A stretch of 64,000 nucleotides of DNA from an uncultured Lachnospiraceae bacterium (GCA_947173945.1 CAMWGV010000007.1:1-64000); one strand, 5' to 3'. Positions 18,140 through 27,783 are shown, numbered from the stretch's first letter. Notes: generated by a model from the letters alone, not told the origin. Made by a program: numbers and translations.

Positions 18140-19903
18140 TTACTCTTTCTTGTCTATATACTTATTGAGTGTCTCGACAACTGTGTTAAGATTGTATGGC
18201 TTTGCAATGTAATCATCAAGTTTATTTTCAAGTATACGCTCTTTATCTCCAAACATAGCTCTTGCCGTTACTGCTATAATCGGAAGTCTGCGCTTGTGCT
18301 CCTTTTGCTCTATCTCACGAATTTCCTGAGTTGCCGTTATACCATCCATAACCGGCATCTGCACATCAAAAAGTGCAGCATCATATTCTTTCTGCTTAAA
18401 CAGCTCAATAGCCTTCTCACCGTTTTCAGCAATGTCATATGAGAAACCTGCCATACCTAACAGTTTTCCAATAACCTGCTGGTTAACCGGTTCATCCTCT
18501 GCAACAAGGATTCTAGCCTTACTATGTGCATTAATAGAGAAAAGAGCAACATCCTCTTTCTTGTCTTCATCCTTATCAGCATCAACCTCAGCCGCCTTAA
18601 CTACTTTAAGAGGTATCTCAGCTATAAAAGTTGAACCAATACCTTCCTTACTCTGTACGGTAATAGTTCCTCCCATAAGCTCCGCTATCTGCTTTGAAAT
18701 AACAAGACCTAAACCGGAACCTCCAAACTTTCTTGTATCAGAAGCATCTACCTGCGAAAATCTTATGAACAGCTTATCCATGTTCTTTTCTGATATACCA
18801 ATACCAGAATCTGCTACTGCAATTCTGATGTTTATTGAATCTGCACCTGTATCTATAGCAGCAATCTTAACTCTTACACTGCCCTCAGGTGTAAATTTGA
18901 GTGCGTTTGACAACAGGCAGTTCAGTATCTGTTGTATTCTCTGTCCATCACCCTTGACAAGCTTTGGAATATTGTTTCCAAATGCACAGTCAAGTGCAAG
19001 ACCCTTATTTGTAGCGATAGGAACCTGTGCTGCCACGGTTTCCTCAATAGCACTCTTAATATCAAATATCTCATCCTTAAGGTTATATTTACCTGCTTCA
19101 AGCTTACTTATATCAAGAATGTCATTTATTAATCTGAGGAGTGTGTCTGCACAATTCTTTGCAGTCAAAAGGTTGTCTCTGTAATCTGCCTGTAAATCTT
19201 CAGCCATAAGTGTAAGCTGAAGCATACCAAGAATTCCATTAATAGGGGTTCTTATCTCATGGCTCATGTTTGCAAGGAACTCAGCCTGAGTCTTGTATGC
19301 AGCATTTGCATCCTCAATGGCTGCGGAAAGCTTATTCTCCGTTTCCTTTTGCTCAGTGATATCTATAACAACCATATTTATGTAATCTGCCTCTGACTTG
19401 TACATAACAGTGTTGAACACTCTTCCCAGCTTCTCCATGGTAATTTCAACATCCATGAAGTCACCTTGTTTCGTTCCTGATGTATTGTATGCCATAAACC
19501 ACGCATTTATATCACGAAGAACATCTATCTTGCTTTCCCCAAGAATTTTTCCTGTATAATCTGACTCGTCAAGATTAAAATAATTTCCAAATCTTTCATT
19601 TGCATCCTCAATGCAAAATCCACTATTATTTCCAACTGAGTCAGTAATAATCTTTGCTTGGGCAAAGCCAATCGGAAGATTCATAAACAGCTTTTTATAC
19701 TTGTCACTCTTTGAATGTCCGGCTATCTCGTCACCACAAAGGGCAAATATTGCAACCCCGGCAACACCTGCTGACAATATACCTGTTATAAGACCTGCCA
19801 ATACTGAATGAAAGGCTACCCCCAAAATAATTCCCACCACAACTTGAATTGCAGCAACAATAATGAGCAGCTTCTGCCAACCCATCTTTTTCAATTTTTC
19901 CAT
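18140..19903 (-). CDS. Hybrid sensor histidine kinase with receiver domain
   Basis: The 587-residue protein has two N-terminal transmembrane segments (about 13-32 and 35-57) with almost no outer loop, a PAS-like region (about 75-185, starting KLFMNLPIGFAQAKI), a HisKA domain with FLANMSHEIRTPINGIL around residue 210, an HATPase_c domain with SGIGISEKNMDKLF and GSGLGLVISKQI, and a C-terminal receiver with VAEDEPVNQQVIG and the phospho-Asp in ALFDVQMPVMDG. No DNA-binding output is fused, so phosphate probably flows to an Hpt protein; an orphan Hpt protein is encoded at 52943-53299. An in-frame TTG lies immediately before the ATG at 19903, with AGGGG upstream. Confidence 0.9.
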   Translation of the reverse strand: MEKLKKMGWQKLLIIVAAIQVVVGIILGVAFHSVLAGLITGILSAGVAGVAIFALCGDEIAGHSKSDKYKKLFMNLPIGFAQAKIITDSVGNNSGFCIEDANERFGNYFNLDESDYTGKILGESKIDVLRDINAWFMAYNTSGTKQGDFMDVEITMEKLGRVFNTVMYKSEADYINMVVIDITEQKETENKLSAAIEDANAAYKTQAEFLANMSHEIRTPINGILGMLQLTLMAEDLQADYRDNLLTAKNCADTLLRLINDILDISKLEAGKYNLKDEIFDIKSAIEETVAAQVPIATNKGLALDCAFGNNIPKLVKGDGQRIQQILNCLLSNALKFTPEGSVRVKIAAIDTGADSINIRIAVADSGIGISEKNMDKLFIRFSQVDASDTRKFGGSGLGLVISKQIAELMGGTITVQSKEGIGSTFIAEIPLKVVKAAEVDADKDEDKKEDVALFSINAHSKARILVAEDEPVNQQVIGKLLGMAGFSYDIAENGEKAIELFKQKEYDAALFDVQMPVMDGITATQEIREIEQKEHKRRLPIIAVTARAMFGDKERILENKLDDYIAKPYNLNTVVETLNKYIDKKE

Positions 19904-19998
19904 CAATGAAACACCCCTATTCTATCGTTTTTCATAACTCCTCGTTGTGTAAAGTGTTAATCACTGCCACTTCACAAATATATCACAATATATTAATC

Positions 19999-20027
19999 AT
20001 TCTACTATATATTTAAGTTATGGTCAA
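19999..20027 (-). promoter_or_regulatory. Promoter of the hybrid kinase gene
   Basis: On the minus strand, TTGACC (20027-20022), 17 bases, TAGAAT (20004-19999). It lies directly after the YfhO stop codon, and I see no terminator for the YfhO operon in between. Confidence 0.65.
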
Positions 20028-20044
20028 TCTTAATAAGGCGAATT

Positions 20045-23029
20045 TTAGTCGTTTTTTTCTTCCTTTTTGTTAGTGCCCGCAATCACAAAACCTAAAAGCA
20101 GCAGCCAACACACAACTGAGATTCCTATTCCCAGATAAAGTCCTACAGGCACATATTTCATTTCAATTGCATGTACCCCCTCAGGTACATCAAAGCCTAT
20201 AAGTGCCTCGCCTATCGCATAATATTCGACCTTTTCACCATCTACAAATACTGTCCAGCCTTTATCATATGGCACGGATGTAAACAGCACCTTATTTGCA
20301 GGCATATCAATCGTCCCCTTGACGTATCCATCATCAAACTCATCAAGTAACATCAAATTATCATCAAGGACATCATAAACCCGTTGATATGAATTTTCAT
20401 TAAACAATGCAATGTACATAGATGCCACTTCAGATCCTAATTTCATGTTATCATAGCAATATTCTACAGACACGTAATCGCCTTCCTTTAATTCCCCTAA
20501 ATGGAATATCTGAATTTGATATCTGTCATATGCAATCTCGTTACCATTAATGTAGAATCTGACCTTCGTAACATAATTCCCTCTGCAGTTAACATAATAA
20601 TCCCCATCAACCTCAGCGGTAAAAGATGCCATTATACTTGCTTTGCCTGATTCGTACGACTCATAGTTTATAACACTTCCGGATACTGTGACATCACAGT
20701 CATCACTGCTTACCGTCAGTTCCGGATATACACTGTAAAACATTCCGTCCACGTTGGTCATAGCTGTAGCCATCGCATTTTGATTTTTAAGCGGAAGTGC
20801 GGCTGCTCTATCCCAATCTTTAATATCCTTGGATACAGCAAAGCCCAGAGAAAGCGGATAAGGATTTTCGTATATCCCAACTCCATCTACATCTTCCACA
20901 TAGTCAAATGCAAAATTATTTAAATCTCCCTCTCGTTCCAGCAGATATCTTACATTAAAGATAGAATTGGTGAATGGGGTTGAACCCATGTATAAAAATT
21001 CATTTGCCCCTGTATAGAAGCCTAACTTTCCCATAAGAGTAGTCATTTCACCAAGCACTGTTGAGCAAAATATTCCTATACTAGGCATATTATGCCACGT
21101 TGCCTCATCCAACACAGTCGAGTCCATAAGCTCCCTTCTGTAAAATCCTGCATGTTGCTGCGCTCCAAGTTCATCTATTCTCTTATTTGCTGCAGTAACA
21201 GCCGGTGTTGTTTCATAATAATTCATGTATTGCGAATACCCATTATCCAAAAAGCCAAGTATAGCATTTGTACACACCTCTATAAGACAAAATCCGGTAA
21301 TTAATACATGGAACAATCTGCTCTTATATACTCCAAAGCTTCTCAAAAGGCATACCGCCAGATAAATTATAACGGCAATAAATGATGCTGCCATAATTTT
21401 AACGGAAATCTCTCCATATTTCTCACAGGAGAGAATAAATGCAGTAGAAAGCAACCCTGCAATTACAACCTGAATTGCTCTCATATATTTTGACTTCTTT
21501 AACACATCATATGCCATTACAAGAATTACAAATATATATAAAAACGAAAACCTGTTAGGTATTCCATATTGGTCATGAAATCCGTGCCATATAAAATTAA
21601 GTGTTACAGAATTAAAGCTTACCATCAAAAATGCCAAAACAGCCACATAACGTATCTTATCTAACAGCTTTATTTTATTTGCAAATAGATATAAGAAAAA
21701 TGAAAATACCGCCAGCATACTACAGTATAGGTTTACTCCACCATCAAAAACCTGATTGGTTATGGACAGAGTCATAAGAAGATGCTGCTTCAACAAGGCA
21801 AAAATGTTCCCATACCACTCCCATTTCGGAAGCTTCGCATCCGCAGACGAAGTCATCATAATTCCCTTGTATGCAGGAATCAGCAAAAATGCCGCCATGC
21901 CTCCAGATATAAGGGAGAACAGTGCAAACCGGAGACCATCCATAAAAAACTTTTTGATTCTTTTATGATTATACACCAGAAACCATATAACCAAAAACAT
22001 ACAAATAATAAACCCAATATAATAATTGCAATATAGGGCATAAAAAAGTGACAGCGTATACAACTTAGGATCCTTATCTTCCATAAGTCTGGAAAATCCT
22101 AAAATAATAAGTGGGAATATTAAAATACAATCCATCCACATTATATTCCAATAATAACCGACAACATAATTACTAAGGGCATAAGCAACAGCTATGGCAA
22201 TGATGTGTATGCTTCTTGATTTTTTCCCATCCTTCCAGCTAAGAAAGTGGGTCATTGTAACAGCGCTCAATGATATTTTTGCGATTTCAATAATACAAAA
22301 TACTGCCACAATATGTTCCTTTTTGAACAGCAGGAACAGCAGATTAAAAGGACTGGACAAATAGTATGCGGAAAGTGAAATAAAATTAGAGCCCATCGCT
22401 ACATTCCATGTATAAAAAAGACTACCCTCGTTTAAAAGCTTGTCCCTGTACTCAGCAAAAAAAGGAATATACTGGTGAAGACTATCTACCAAGGTCAGAC
22501 TATGCTGTCCAAATGGCGCTATTTTCTCCACTATCATAATAACAAGCATCACAACAAAAACTATTCCAAAAGAAATGAAATAGCAATAATTATCGACAAA
22601 CCTTTCCTTGAAGCTCATGCGCTCCTTCTTAAATATAAAAAGCTTACTGAACACATAATTCAGCACTACAACAACAAACTGAACTGCAATTTTTGATAAC
22701 AGTTCATTTATTCTGAAGCTGTCACATAAAATTGCGAAGCCTATAATCTCAACTGCCATAGATACAATACGCAATGCAATAAAGCTGACTGCCTCAGCTA
22801 TTACAGCGCCAACAGTTTTGGTCTTTACGCGAAAAACAAAATACTTGTTTATAAAATAGGCAAATGTTATAGCCATAATTATGGCTATAACATTGCATGT
22901 ATTTCTTTCTATATTTGTCAGACTTCTCAGCAAAAAGAATGATATTAAGTTTACTGCTGTCGTACACCCGCCGGCAAATAAATACCGGATTTTGTCATTT
23001 TTGAAGTATTTTTTTATGAAATTATTCAT
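20045..23029 (-). CDS. GtrA-YfhO fusion membrane protein
   Basis: I place the start at the second of two adjacent ATGs (23029), six bases after GGGAG. Residues 1-135 form a GtrA domain (KIRYLFAGGCTTAVNLISFFLL plus four membrane segments), linked to sugar or lipid-linked-sugar translocation. From about 145 to the end it is a YfhO-type protein: many membrane helices, with DSLHQYIPFFAEYRDKLL in the first loop and an extracytoplasmic C-terminal part, closing with a final membrane helix (GIGISVVCWLLLLGFVIAG). YfhO relatives are GT-C-like enzymes that add sugars to wall or lipoteichoic polymers. Fusing both in one chain suggests donor supply coupled to transfer outside the membrane. It begins 17 bases after the GH9 stop, in the same operon. 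Confidence 0.88.
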   Translation of the reverse strand: MNNFIKKYFKNDKIRYLFAGGCTTAVNLISFFLLRSLTNIERNTCNVIAIIMAITFAYFINKYFVFRVKTKTVGAVIAEAVSFIALRIVSMAVEIIGFAILCDSFRINELLSKIAVQFVVVVLNYVFSKLFIFKKERMSFKERFVDNYCYFISFGIVFVVMLVIMIVEKIAPFGQHSLTLVDSLHQYIPFFAEYRDKLLNEGSLFYTWNVAMGSNFISLSAYYLSSPFNLLFLLFKKEHIVAVFCIIEIAKISLSAVTMTHFLSWKDGKKSRSIHIIAIAVAYALSNYVVGYYWNIMWMDCILIFPLIILGFSRLMEDKDPKLYTLSLFYALYCNYYIGFIICMFLVIWFLVYNHKRIKKFFMDGLRFALFSLISGGMAAFLLIPAYKGIMMTSSADAKLPKWEWYGNIFALLKQHLLMTLSITNQVFDGGVNLYCSMLAVFSFFLYLFANKIKLLDKIRYVAVLAFLMVSFNSVTLNFIWHGFHDQYGIPNRFSFLYIFVILVMAYDVLKKSKYMRAIQVVIAGLLSTAFILSCEKYGEISVKIMAASFIAVIIYLAVCLLRSFGVYKSRLFHVLITGFCLIEVCTNAILGFLDNGYSQYMNYYETTPAVTAANKRIDELGAQQHAGFYRRELMDSTVLDEATWHNMPSIGIFCSTVLGEMTTLMGKLGFYTGANEFLYMGSTPFTNSIFNVRYLLEREGDLNNFAFDYVEDVDGVGIYENPYPLSLGFAVSKDIKDWDRAAALPLKNQNAMATAMTNVDGMFYSVYPELTVSSDDCDVTVSGSVINYESYESGKASIMASFTAEVDGDYYVNCRGNYVTKVRFYINGNEIAYDRYQIQIFHLGELKEGDYVSVEYCYDNMKLGSEVASMYIALFNENSYQRVYDVLDDNLMLLDEFDDGYVKGTIDMPANKVLFTSVPYDKGWTVFVDGEKVEYYAIGEALIGFDVPEGVHAIEMKYVPVGLYLGIGISVVCWLLLLGFVIAGTNKKEEKND

Positions 23030-23045
23030 CATAATCTCCCGCATA

Positions 23046-25337
23046 TTACTTTAATCCCGTCAAAAGATAAATAAGTGGTGAGTTCCAGTAAATTGTAATC
23101 TCATTACATGAAAAACTCTGATCATTGTCAACATATGCAAGTGCAGCAGGAAGCCCTGTCAAAACAGCAACTGCATATGGATCCTCAAGTCCTGAATTAG
23201 GACCACCTACAAGCATGCCAGGCATCGTTTTCCCCAGCACCTGGGATGGTCTGTGGTGTGTTCCATTTGGCGACAGAGTTCCATAACCGGTAACATAACA
23301 ATATGCTGTTCCATTTGTACCAAAAATATAATCCCTATGCTTTTGTGCATACTCTAAATATTTGTTATCACCGGTAAGCCCTGCTGTCATTAGAAGCAGC
23401 ATACCGTCATTTGCAACTGTCATATTACTTCCCCATGGGAATGAGGAATTAAGCCCTATTGAAAAAGCACTGTCTTCGCAGTTCTTAATTAACTTATCTG
23501 CTGTGGCAACTACCATATCATTTGCCTTAGACTTTATACCAGCGTCAATGCCATCTGCCTTTGCCAAATCATAAAGTGCATATGTGCCTATGCTTGCCCA
23601 TCCGAGCCCTTTCATAAAGTTTTCATCAATAACCGCATTGACTGCATTCTTATATTTATCATCGCCTGTTGCAATATAAAGCTCACTCGATGCCCACAGA
23701 AATTCATCGTCAAGCTGTGCATCCGGATATTCTCCCGTAACTATATCCTCAGGATTTTTGTATATTTTCATGTCAGGATTAGCCTCAATATAACCATAAG
23801 CCTTCACCGCAGCATCAAGGCATGATGTAGCAAAATCCGGGTCAAAATCCTTATACACAATAGATGCCTTTGCCATTACAGCAGCAAAATCTGCCGTTGC
23901 AGCATATGATATAGGTGCAAGCACCATCTGTTCCGTCTCCTCAACCGCAAGCACTGTCTCTGGGAACACAAGTCCTGTTACCTTGTGATAAACACCTCCT
24001 GTCTTCTCATCCTGCATTTTAAGCATCCAGTCAAGCTCATATCTGGCCTCGTCAAGCAAATCCGGCACTCCGTTTCCGCTTTCCGGTATTCCTATATTAT
24101 CATCTGTATTATTGTAGTCTTCATATGCAAGTATCAAGTCCTGTACTGTCTTTGCTCCCGGAACAACGTACCGTCCATAATCTCCTGCATCATGCCATCC
24201 TCCTGTTACGGAATGGGTTTCAGTTGAACCATACACAACCGCATCTCCCATATGGCATTCATCATGGGAGAATTCTCCCGCAATACTGCTGTCTAATTTA
24301 CTTCCACATCTCTGGTTGTACAGCATAAGAACTACGTCCTTATAAATGTCCTCATACAAACCATCTCCTATACTAAACTCATATGAATAACCGGAAGGAC
24401 TGGATAAAACCTTATATTTTCCAGGTGTTTTTAATTCACTAAAATCTCCGGTCTTAACGATTGAGCTTACCGATACATCATACACAAGCTGTTCATCATA
24501 TGTTCCAACATATACGGTTTCATCTGTCTCAGCATTCACAACCTTAAATTTTTCATCTGCATCTGATGTTGTTATTACTGTCTTTACATCATCAGGTCTG
24601 TATCCAATCTGATTAACCTTTACAGGTATTGGAATCGGGGCACCCTTTATCTCCTCTGCATTTGAACTGTCCGTTACAAACAGGGAAATATTGTCAAAAT
24701 GTATCTGATGTGCTCCTACATCTCCCATGCCCTCAAAAGCACCCATATTTACTACAAATCTAGGTGCAGGGTCTGAATTTTCCTCCATGACAAAGGTTTG
24801 TGTAACCGTTTGCTTTTCAGAAGTAAGATTTATCTTGTCGCTCGAATATGCATGATAATCGCCACCATTGATCTGTACTCTCCATTCAACTATACGGTCA
24901 ACCGTAGAATACACATCAAACGAAAGTGTATACACACATCCCTTTGCCATCGTAAAGCCATCGAAATAAAGCTGACATGCATGCTCGACCGATCCGTTGT
25001 TTTCTATGTTAGCAACCATTTCACCGTTTTCCGCCGTAAGCTTATATTTACCGCCATTTTCATATGTAACAAAACCATGAAGCTCATCGTCATCGAAATT
25101 GATTCCTATTACATCCTCGCCTTCAACAGTAATGAACCTTTCCTGCTCTATTACTGCTGCTTCCGTAGTAGGCCAGTCCCCATCATCCAAAACAGTATCA
25201 TTTGCATCTCCGCCAGTCTGTACCGTATTGTCATCTGTAACGGTGTTCCTTTCTTTTTCCTTTTTTCCACATCCAAATGCAGAAAGAGCTAAGGCAAATG
25301 TAGCAATAACCACTGCTGCTTTCTTAAATCGTCTCAT
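23046..25337 (-). CDS. Lipid-anchored GH9 endoglucanase
   Basis: The start at 25337 follows GGGAGGAG. The 763-residue product has a lipoprotein signal (ALSAFGC, Cys 23). After an acidic linker comes a CBM4/9-like beta-sandwich (about 80-210; ENNGSVEHACQLYFDGFTMAKG), then the CelD-type Ig-like domain (IPVKVNQIGYRPDDVKTVI, about 230-320), then the GH9 (alpha/alpha)6 barrel. GGWHDAGDYGRYVV carries the catalytic-base aspartates and the C-terminal CNEITIYWNSPL carries the acid glutamate; HHRPSQ is also typical. It would hydrolyse beta-1,4-glucans at the cell surface, keeping products close to the cell. The Ig-like plus GH9 order is typical of CelD-type enzymes. It is an odd operon partner for hisA. 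Confidence 0.92.
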   Translation of the reverse strand: MRRFKKAAVVIATFALALSAFGCGKKEKERNTVTDDNTVQTGGDANDTVLDDGDWPTTEAAVIEQERFITVEGEDVIGINFDDDELHGFVTYENGGKYKLTAENGEMVANIENNGSVEHACQLYFDGFTMAKGCVYTLSFDVYSTVDRIVEWRVQINGGDYHAYSSDKINLTSEKQTVTQTFVMEENSDPAPRFVVNMGAFEGMGDVGAHQIHFDNISLFVTDSSNAEEIKGAPIPIPVKVNQIGYRPDDVKTVITTSDADEKFKVVNAETDETVYVGTYDEQLVYDVSVSSIVKTGDFSELKTPGKYKVLSSPSGYSYEFSIGDGLYEDIYKDVVLMLYNQRCGSKLDSSIAGEFSHDECHMGDAVVYGSTETHSVTGGWHDAGDYGRYVVPGAKTVQDLILAYEDYNNTDDNIGIPESGNGVPDLLDEARYELDWMLKMQDEKTGGVYHKVTGLVFPETVLAVEETEQMVLAPISYAATADFAAVMAKASIVYKDFDPDFATSCLDAAVKAYGYIEANPDMKIYKNPEDIVTGEYPDAQLDDEFLWASSELYIATGDDKYKNAVNAVIDENFMKGLGWASIGTYALYDLAKADGIDAGIKSKANDMVVATADKLIKNCEDSAFSIGLNSSFPWGSNMTVANDGMLLLMTAGLTGDNKYLEYAQKHRDYIFGTNGTAYCYVTGYGTLSPNGTHHRPSQVLGKTMPGMLVGGPNSGLEDPYAVAVLTGLPAALAYVDNDQSFSCNEITIYWNSPLIYLLTGLK

Positions 25338-25358
25338 TAGATCTTCTCCTCCCATCTT

Positions 25359-26138
25359 TTATTTATCATTCATATATTCCAGCACCTTTTTATAGGACAT
25401 GTTTCCGCCAAATATATCAAGTGCACTTCCTATTGTAACATCCAGCCTGCCTAACCCAAGCTCCTTAAGAAGCTTTAAATCGTCAAAGGAACCTACACCT
25501 CCTGCATAGGTTACAGGAATTTTCGCCCATGTACCAAGCATGGCAGCCAGTTTTTTTTCTATACCTGTTGCCTTACCCTCCACGTCAACGGCATGTATCA
25601 GATACTCATCACAATAACCTGACAATTCATCCAGTGTCTCTGGAGTAACCGCAACATCCGTATAATTCTGCCATCTGTCAGTCACAATATAATATTCTCC
25701 ATCTCTCATACGGCAGCTCAAATCTAGAACAAGATGTTCCCTGCCAACTTCAGACTTAAGTTTATCCAGGTTATCATAATTTATTCTTCCAGCCTTAAAC
25801 ACATAGGATGTAACTATCACATGCGTAGCACCCATGTCAAGGAACTTATATGCATTTTCAGCATTTATTCCCCCACCTATCTGCAAGCCGTCAGGATATG
25901 CATTAAGCGCCAGCTTTGCCTGCTCGACATCTGCATTATAAAAGCTGCTGCTCTCAGGATTCAGAATAATGATATGCCCTCCCCTGACATTGTCTCTCCT
26001 ATACATATCTGCATAAAAGTCCGCATTACACTCCGATACATAATTTTCTCTTGCCGTATCCGTCTCATCCCTGAGACTTCCACCTACAATCTGTTTCACA
26101 GAACCATTGTGAATATCTATACATGGTCGAAATCTCAT
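25359..26138 (-). CDS. hisA: Eukaryotic-type HisA (ProFAR isomerase)
   Basis: The 259-residue protein is a (beta/alpha)8-barrel isomerase for the fourth step of histidine synthesis. It does not look like standard bacterial HisA: CIDIHNGSVKQIVGG, LQIGGGIN, VLDLSCRMRDGEYYIVTDRWQ, LIHAVDVEGKATGI and GSALDIFGGN match the fungal/plant HIS6 type as I remember it. The catalytic Asp near the N-terminus (CIDIH) and a second Asp (HAVDVEG) are present. No other his genes are in this window, and the operon continues with a cellulase and a glycan-type membrane protein. Function call is firm by family; the eukaryote-like affiliation should be tested with a tree. Confidence 0.88.
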   Translation of the reverse strand: MRFRPCIDIHNGSVKQIVGGSLRDETDTARENYVSECNADFYADMYRRDNVRGGHIIILNPESSSFYNADVEQAKLALNAYPDGLQIGGGINAENAYKFLDMGATHVIVTSYVFKAGRINYDNLDKLKSEVGREHLVLDLSCRMRDGEYYIVTDRWQNYTDVAVTPETLDELSGYCDEYLIHAVDVEGKATGIEKKLAAMLGTWAKIPVTYAGGVGSFDDLKLLKELGLGRLDVTIGSALDIFGGNMSYKKVLEYMNDK

Positions 26139-26184
26139 ATCCTTTTACCTTCTACAAACTAAATCTAAACGTGCGTCTTCGTCA

Positions 26185-26213
26185 AGTATACCTCAAACGA
26201 GATTTTTATTCAA
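26185..26213 (-). promoter_or_regulatory. Promoter of the hisA-GH9-YfhO operon
   Basis: On the minus strand, TTGAAT (26213-26208), 17 bases, TATACT (26190-26185), ahead of the hisA ATG at 26138. Confidence 0.65.
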
Positions 26214-26225
26214 CATAATTCATAC

Positions 26226-26255
26226 TTTACGACTTTTGTATGTCAATGCTATAAT
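26226..26255 (+). promoter_or_regulatory. Promoter of the AAA ATPase gene
   Basis: TTTACG (26226-26231), 18 bases, TATAAT (26250-26255). Transcription would start near 26262, so the conserved leader (26271-26347) would lie at the very 5' end of the RNA. Confidence 0.6.
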
Positions 26256-26270
26256 GGATGCATCCGGTTG

Positions 26271-26347
26271 TGTCAAGTTTTCATAGATAACATGACATGC
26301 AGCATCAGCTCTTTGCTGAAAGCAAATTATAAATGAGCTGATGTTCA
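26271..26347 (+). promoter_or_regulatory. Structured 5' leader, copy A (shared with trkA)
   Basis: Two hairpins can be drawn. Hairpin 1 pairs TGTCA with TGACA (26271-26297). Hairpin 2 pairs CATCAGCTC (26303-26311) with GAGCTGATG (26335-26343), enclosing an inner TTTGCT-GAA-AGCAAA stem and the spacer TTATAAAT. It ends at GTTCA, just before the GTAGGAGG ribosome site. A near-identical sequence precedes trkA at 32563-32639 on the other strand. I do not recognise it as a named riboswitch class. Confidence 0.7.
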
Positions 26348-26365
26348 AAGGTAGGAGGTAAAAAT

Positions 26366-27781
26366 ATGAACACCAGTTTAAAAAAAGATATAGAAGATAG
26401 TTATATGTACGGAGAAATTATATCTCAACAGGGTTTTGGTCCTGAGGGAGACATAAGCATGACTGAAATGATTAAATTTGATTTAATGCAATTTCTTGCT
26501 TATCTTATTGATGATGAGAGCAGCACATTATCCTCTGAGATTACCCTTATACAAGAATATCTTAACCAATACATGACAAAGGATAAACTGATTGCTTTTA
26601 AATATGAGCGGACTGCCTCAAAATCATTTCCTACAAAAATTCCACGCTCATTCACATACCTTGCAAAGGCTGATTTATCGGGAAAATCCGCTTTTACCAC
26701 AAAGGGATATTCCAAATCCAGATTTCTGCTCAACGTATATAACCAACTCGGTCAGGAATTTATAGCCTGCGATAATGAATCAACCGATACGGAGCTTAAA
26801 AAGCTTACTGACTACTGCCTCAATATAGAAAAATTTTTACGGGAGCATAACCTGTATGAAGCAGGCAAACCAAAAGTATATGCAAATACACCCAATGCAA
26901 CATCAACCACCAATGCAACACTCGAGGCAATGAAAGGTACACTTAACAAAGAAGAACTTCCGGAGGAGGAGCTTAAGCTTGAAGACCTGCTCGAAGAGCT
27001 TAATAAGCTTACAGGTCTGGATGATGTAAAGAAAGAGATTAAGAGCCTTATTAATCTTCTCAAAGTAAAAAAGCTCAGGGAAGAACGCGGCATGAAACTT
27101 CCTGACATGTCACTTCACATGGTATTTTCCGGCAATCCGGGGACAGGAAAAACAACTGTTGCAAGACTTCTCGCAAAAATATACAAATGTCTGGGGGTTG
27201 CAAGAACAGGACAGCTTGTGGAAGTTGACCGTTCAAATCTTGTCGAAGGGTATATCGGCCAGACAGCAACTAAAACCAGAGCGGTTGTGGAAACTGCACT
27301 CGGAGGCATCCTTTTTATAGACGAAGCCTACACACTTACAGCAGGTAAGGACGGTAAGGACTTCGGACAGGAGGCTGTAGATACGCTTCTCAAGCTTATG
27401 GAAGATAACAGAAATGACCTCATTGTAATCGTAGCAGGATATACAAAGCTCATGGAAGAATTTGTTGAATCCAATCCCGGGCTTAAATCCCGTTTTAACA
27501 AATATATATTTTTTGAAGATTATACAGGTGACCAGCTCTTTGACATTTTCATGTCTATGTGTGATAAGCAGGACTATATTCCAAACGATGCCGGACAGAA
27601 ATATGTAAAAGAATATCTGGCAGCACGGGCTGTTTCCCACGATGAAAACTTTGCCAATGCACGTGAGGTACGCAACTACATAGAACGTTCCATAGCAAGA
27701 CAGGCATCACGTGTGGTAGAAATTGAAAACATATCGGACAAACAGCTTCGGACACTTACCAAATCGGATTTAGAAGAATAA
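26366..27781 (+). CDS. CbxX/CfxQ-type AAA+ ATPase (SpoVK-like)
   Basis: The 471-residue protein has an N-terminal region of about 210 residues without a family I recognise, then an acidic linker, then an AAA+ module: Walker A GNPGTGKTT near 256-264, pore/sensor stretch EGYIGQTATKTRAVVETA, Walker B ILFIDEAY near 311-318, sensor-1 region VIVAGYTKLMEEF, arginine-finger region NPGLKSRFNKYIFF and a small lid domain (FANAREVRNYIERSIARQASR). The CbxX family includes Rubisco activase CbbX, SpoVK of Bacillus and EccA of type VII secretion; without those neighbours the client is unknown. It stands alone between its structured leader and a convergent glycosyltransferase whose stop lies three bases away. 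Confidence 0.88.
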   Translation: MNTSLKKDIEDSYMYGEIISQQGFGPEGDISMTEMIKFDLMQFLAYLIDDESSTLSSEITLIQEYLNQYMTKDKLIAFKYERTASKSFPTKIPRSFTYLAKADLSGKSAFTTKGYSKSRFLLNVYNQLGQEFIACDNESTDTELKKLTDYCLNIEKFLREHNLYEAGKPKVYANTPNATSTTNATLEAMKGTLNKEELPEEELKLEDLLEELNKLTGLDDVKKEIKSLINLLKVKKLREERGMKLPDMSLHMVFSGNPGTGKTTVARLLAKIYKCLGVARTGQLVEVDRSNLVEGYIGQTATKTRAVVETALGGILFIDEAYTLTAGKDGKDFGQEAVDTLLKLMEDNRNDLIVIVAGYTKLMEEFVESNPGLKSRFNKYIFFEDYTGDQLFDIFMSMCDKQDYIPNDAGQKYVKEYLAARAVSHDENFANAREVRNYIERSIARQASRVVEIENISDKQLRTLTKSDLEE

Positions 27782-27783
27782 TA

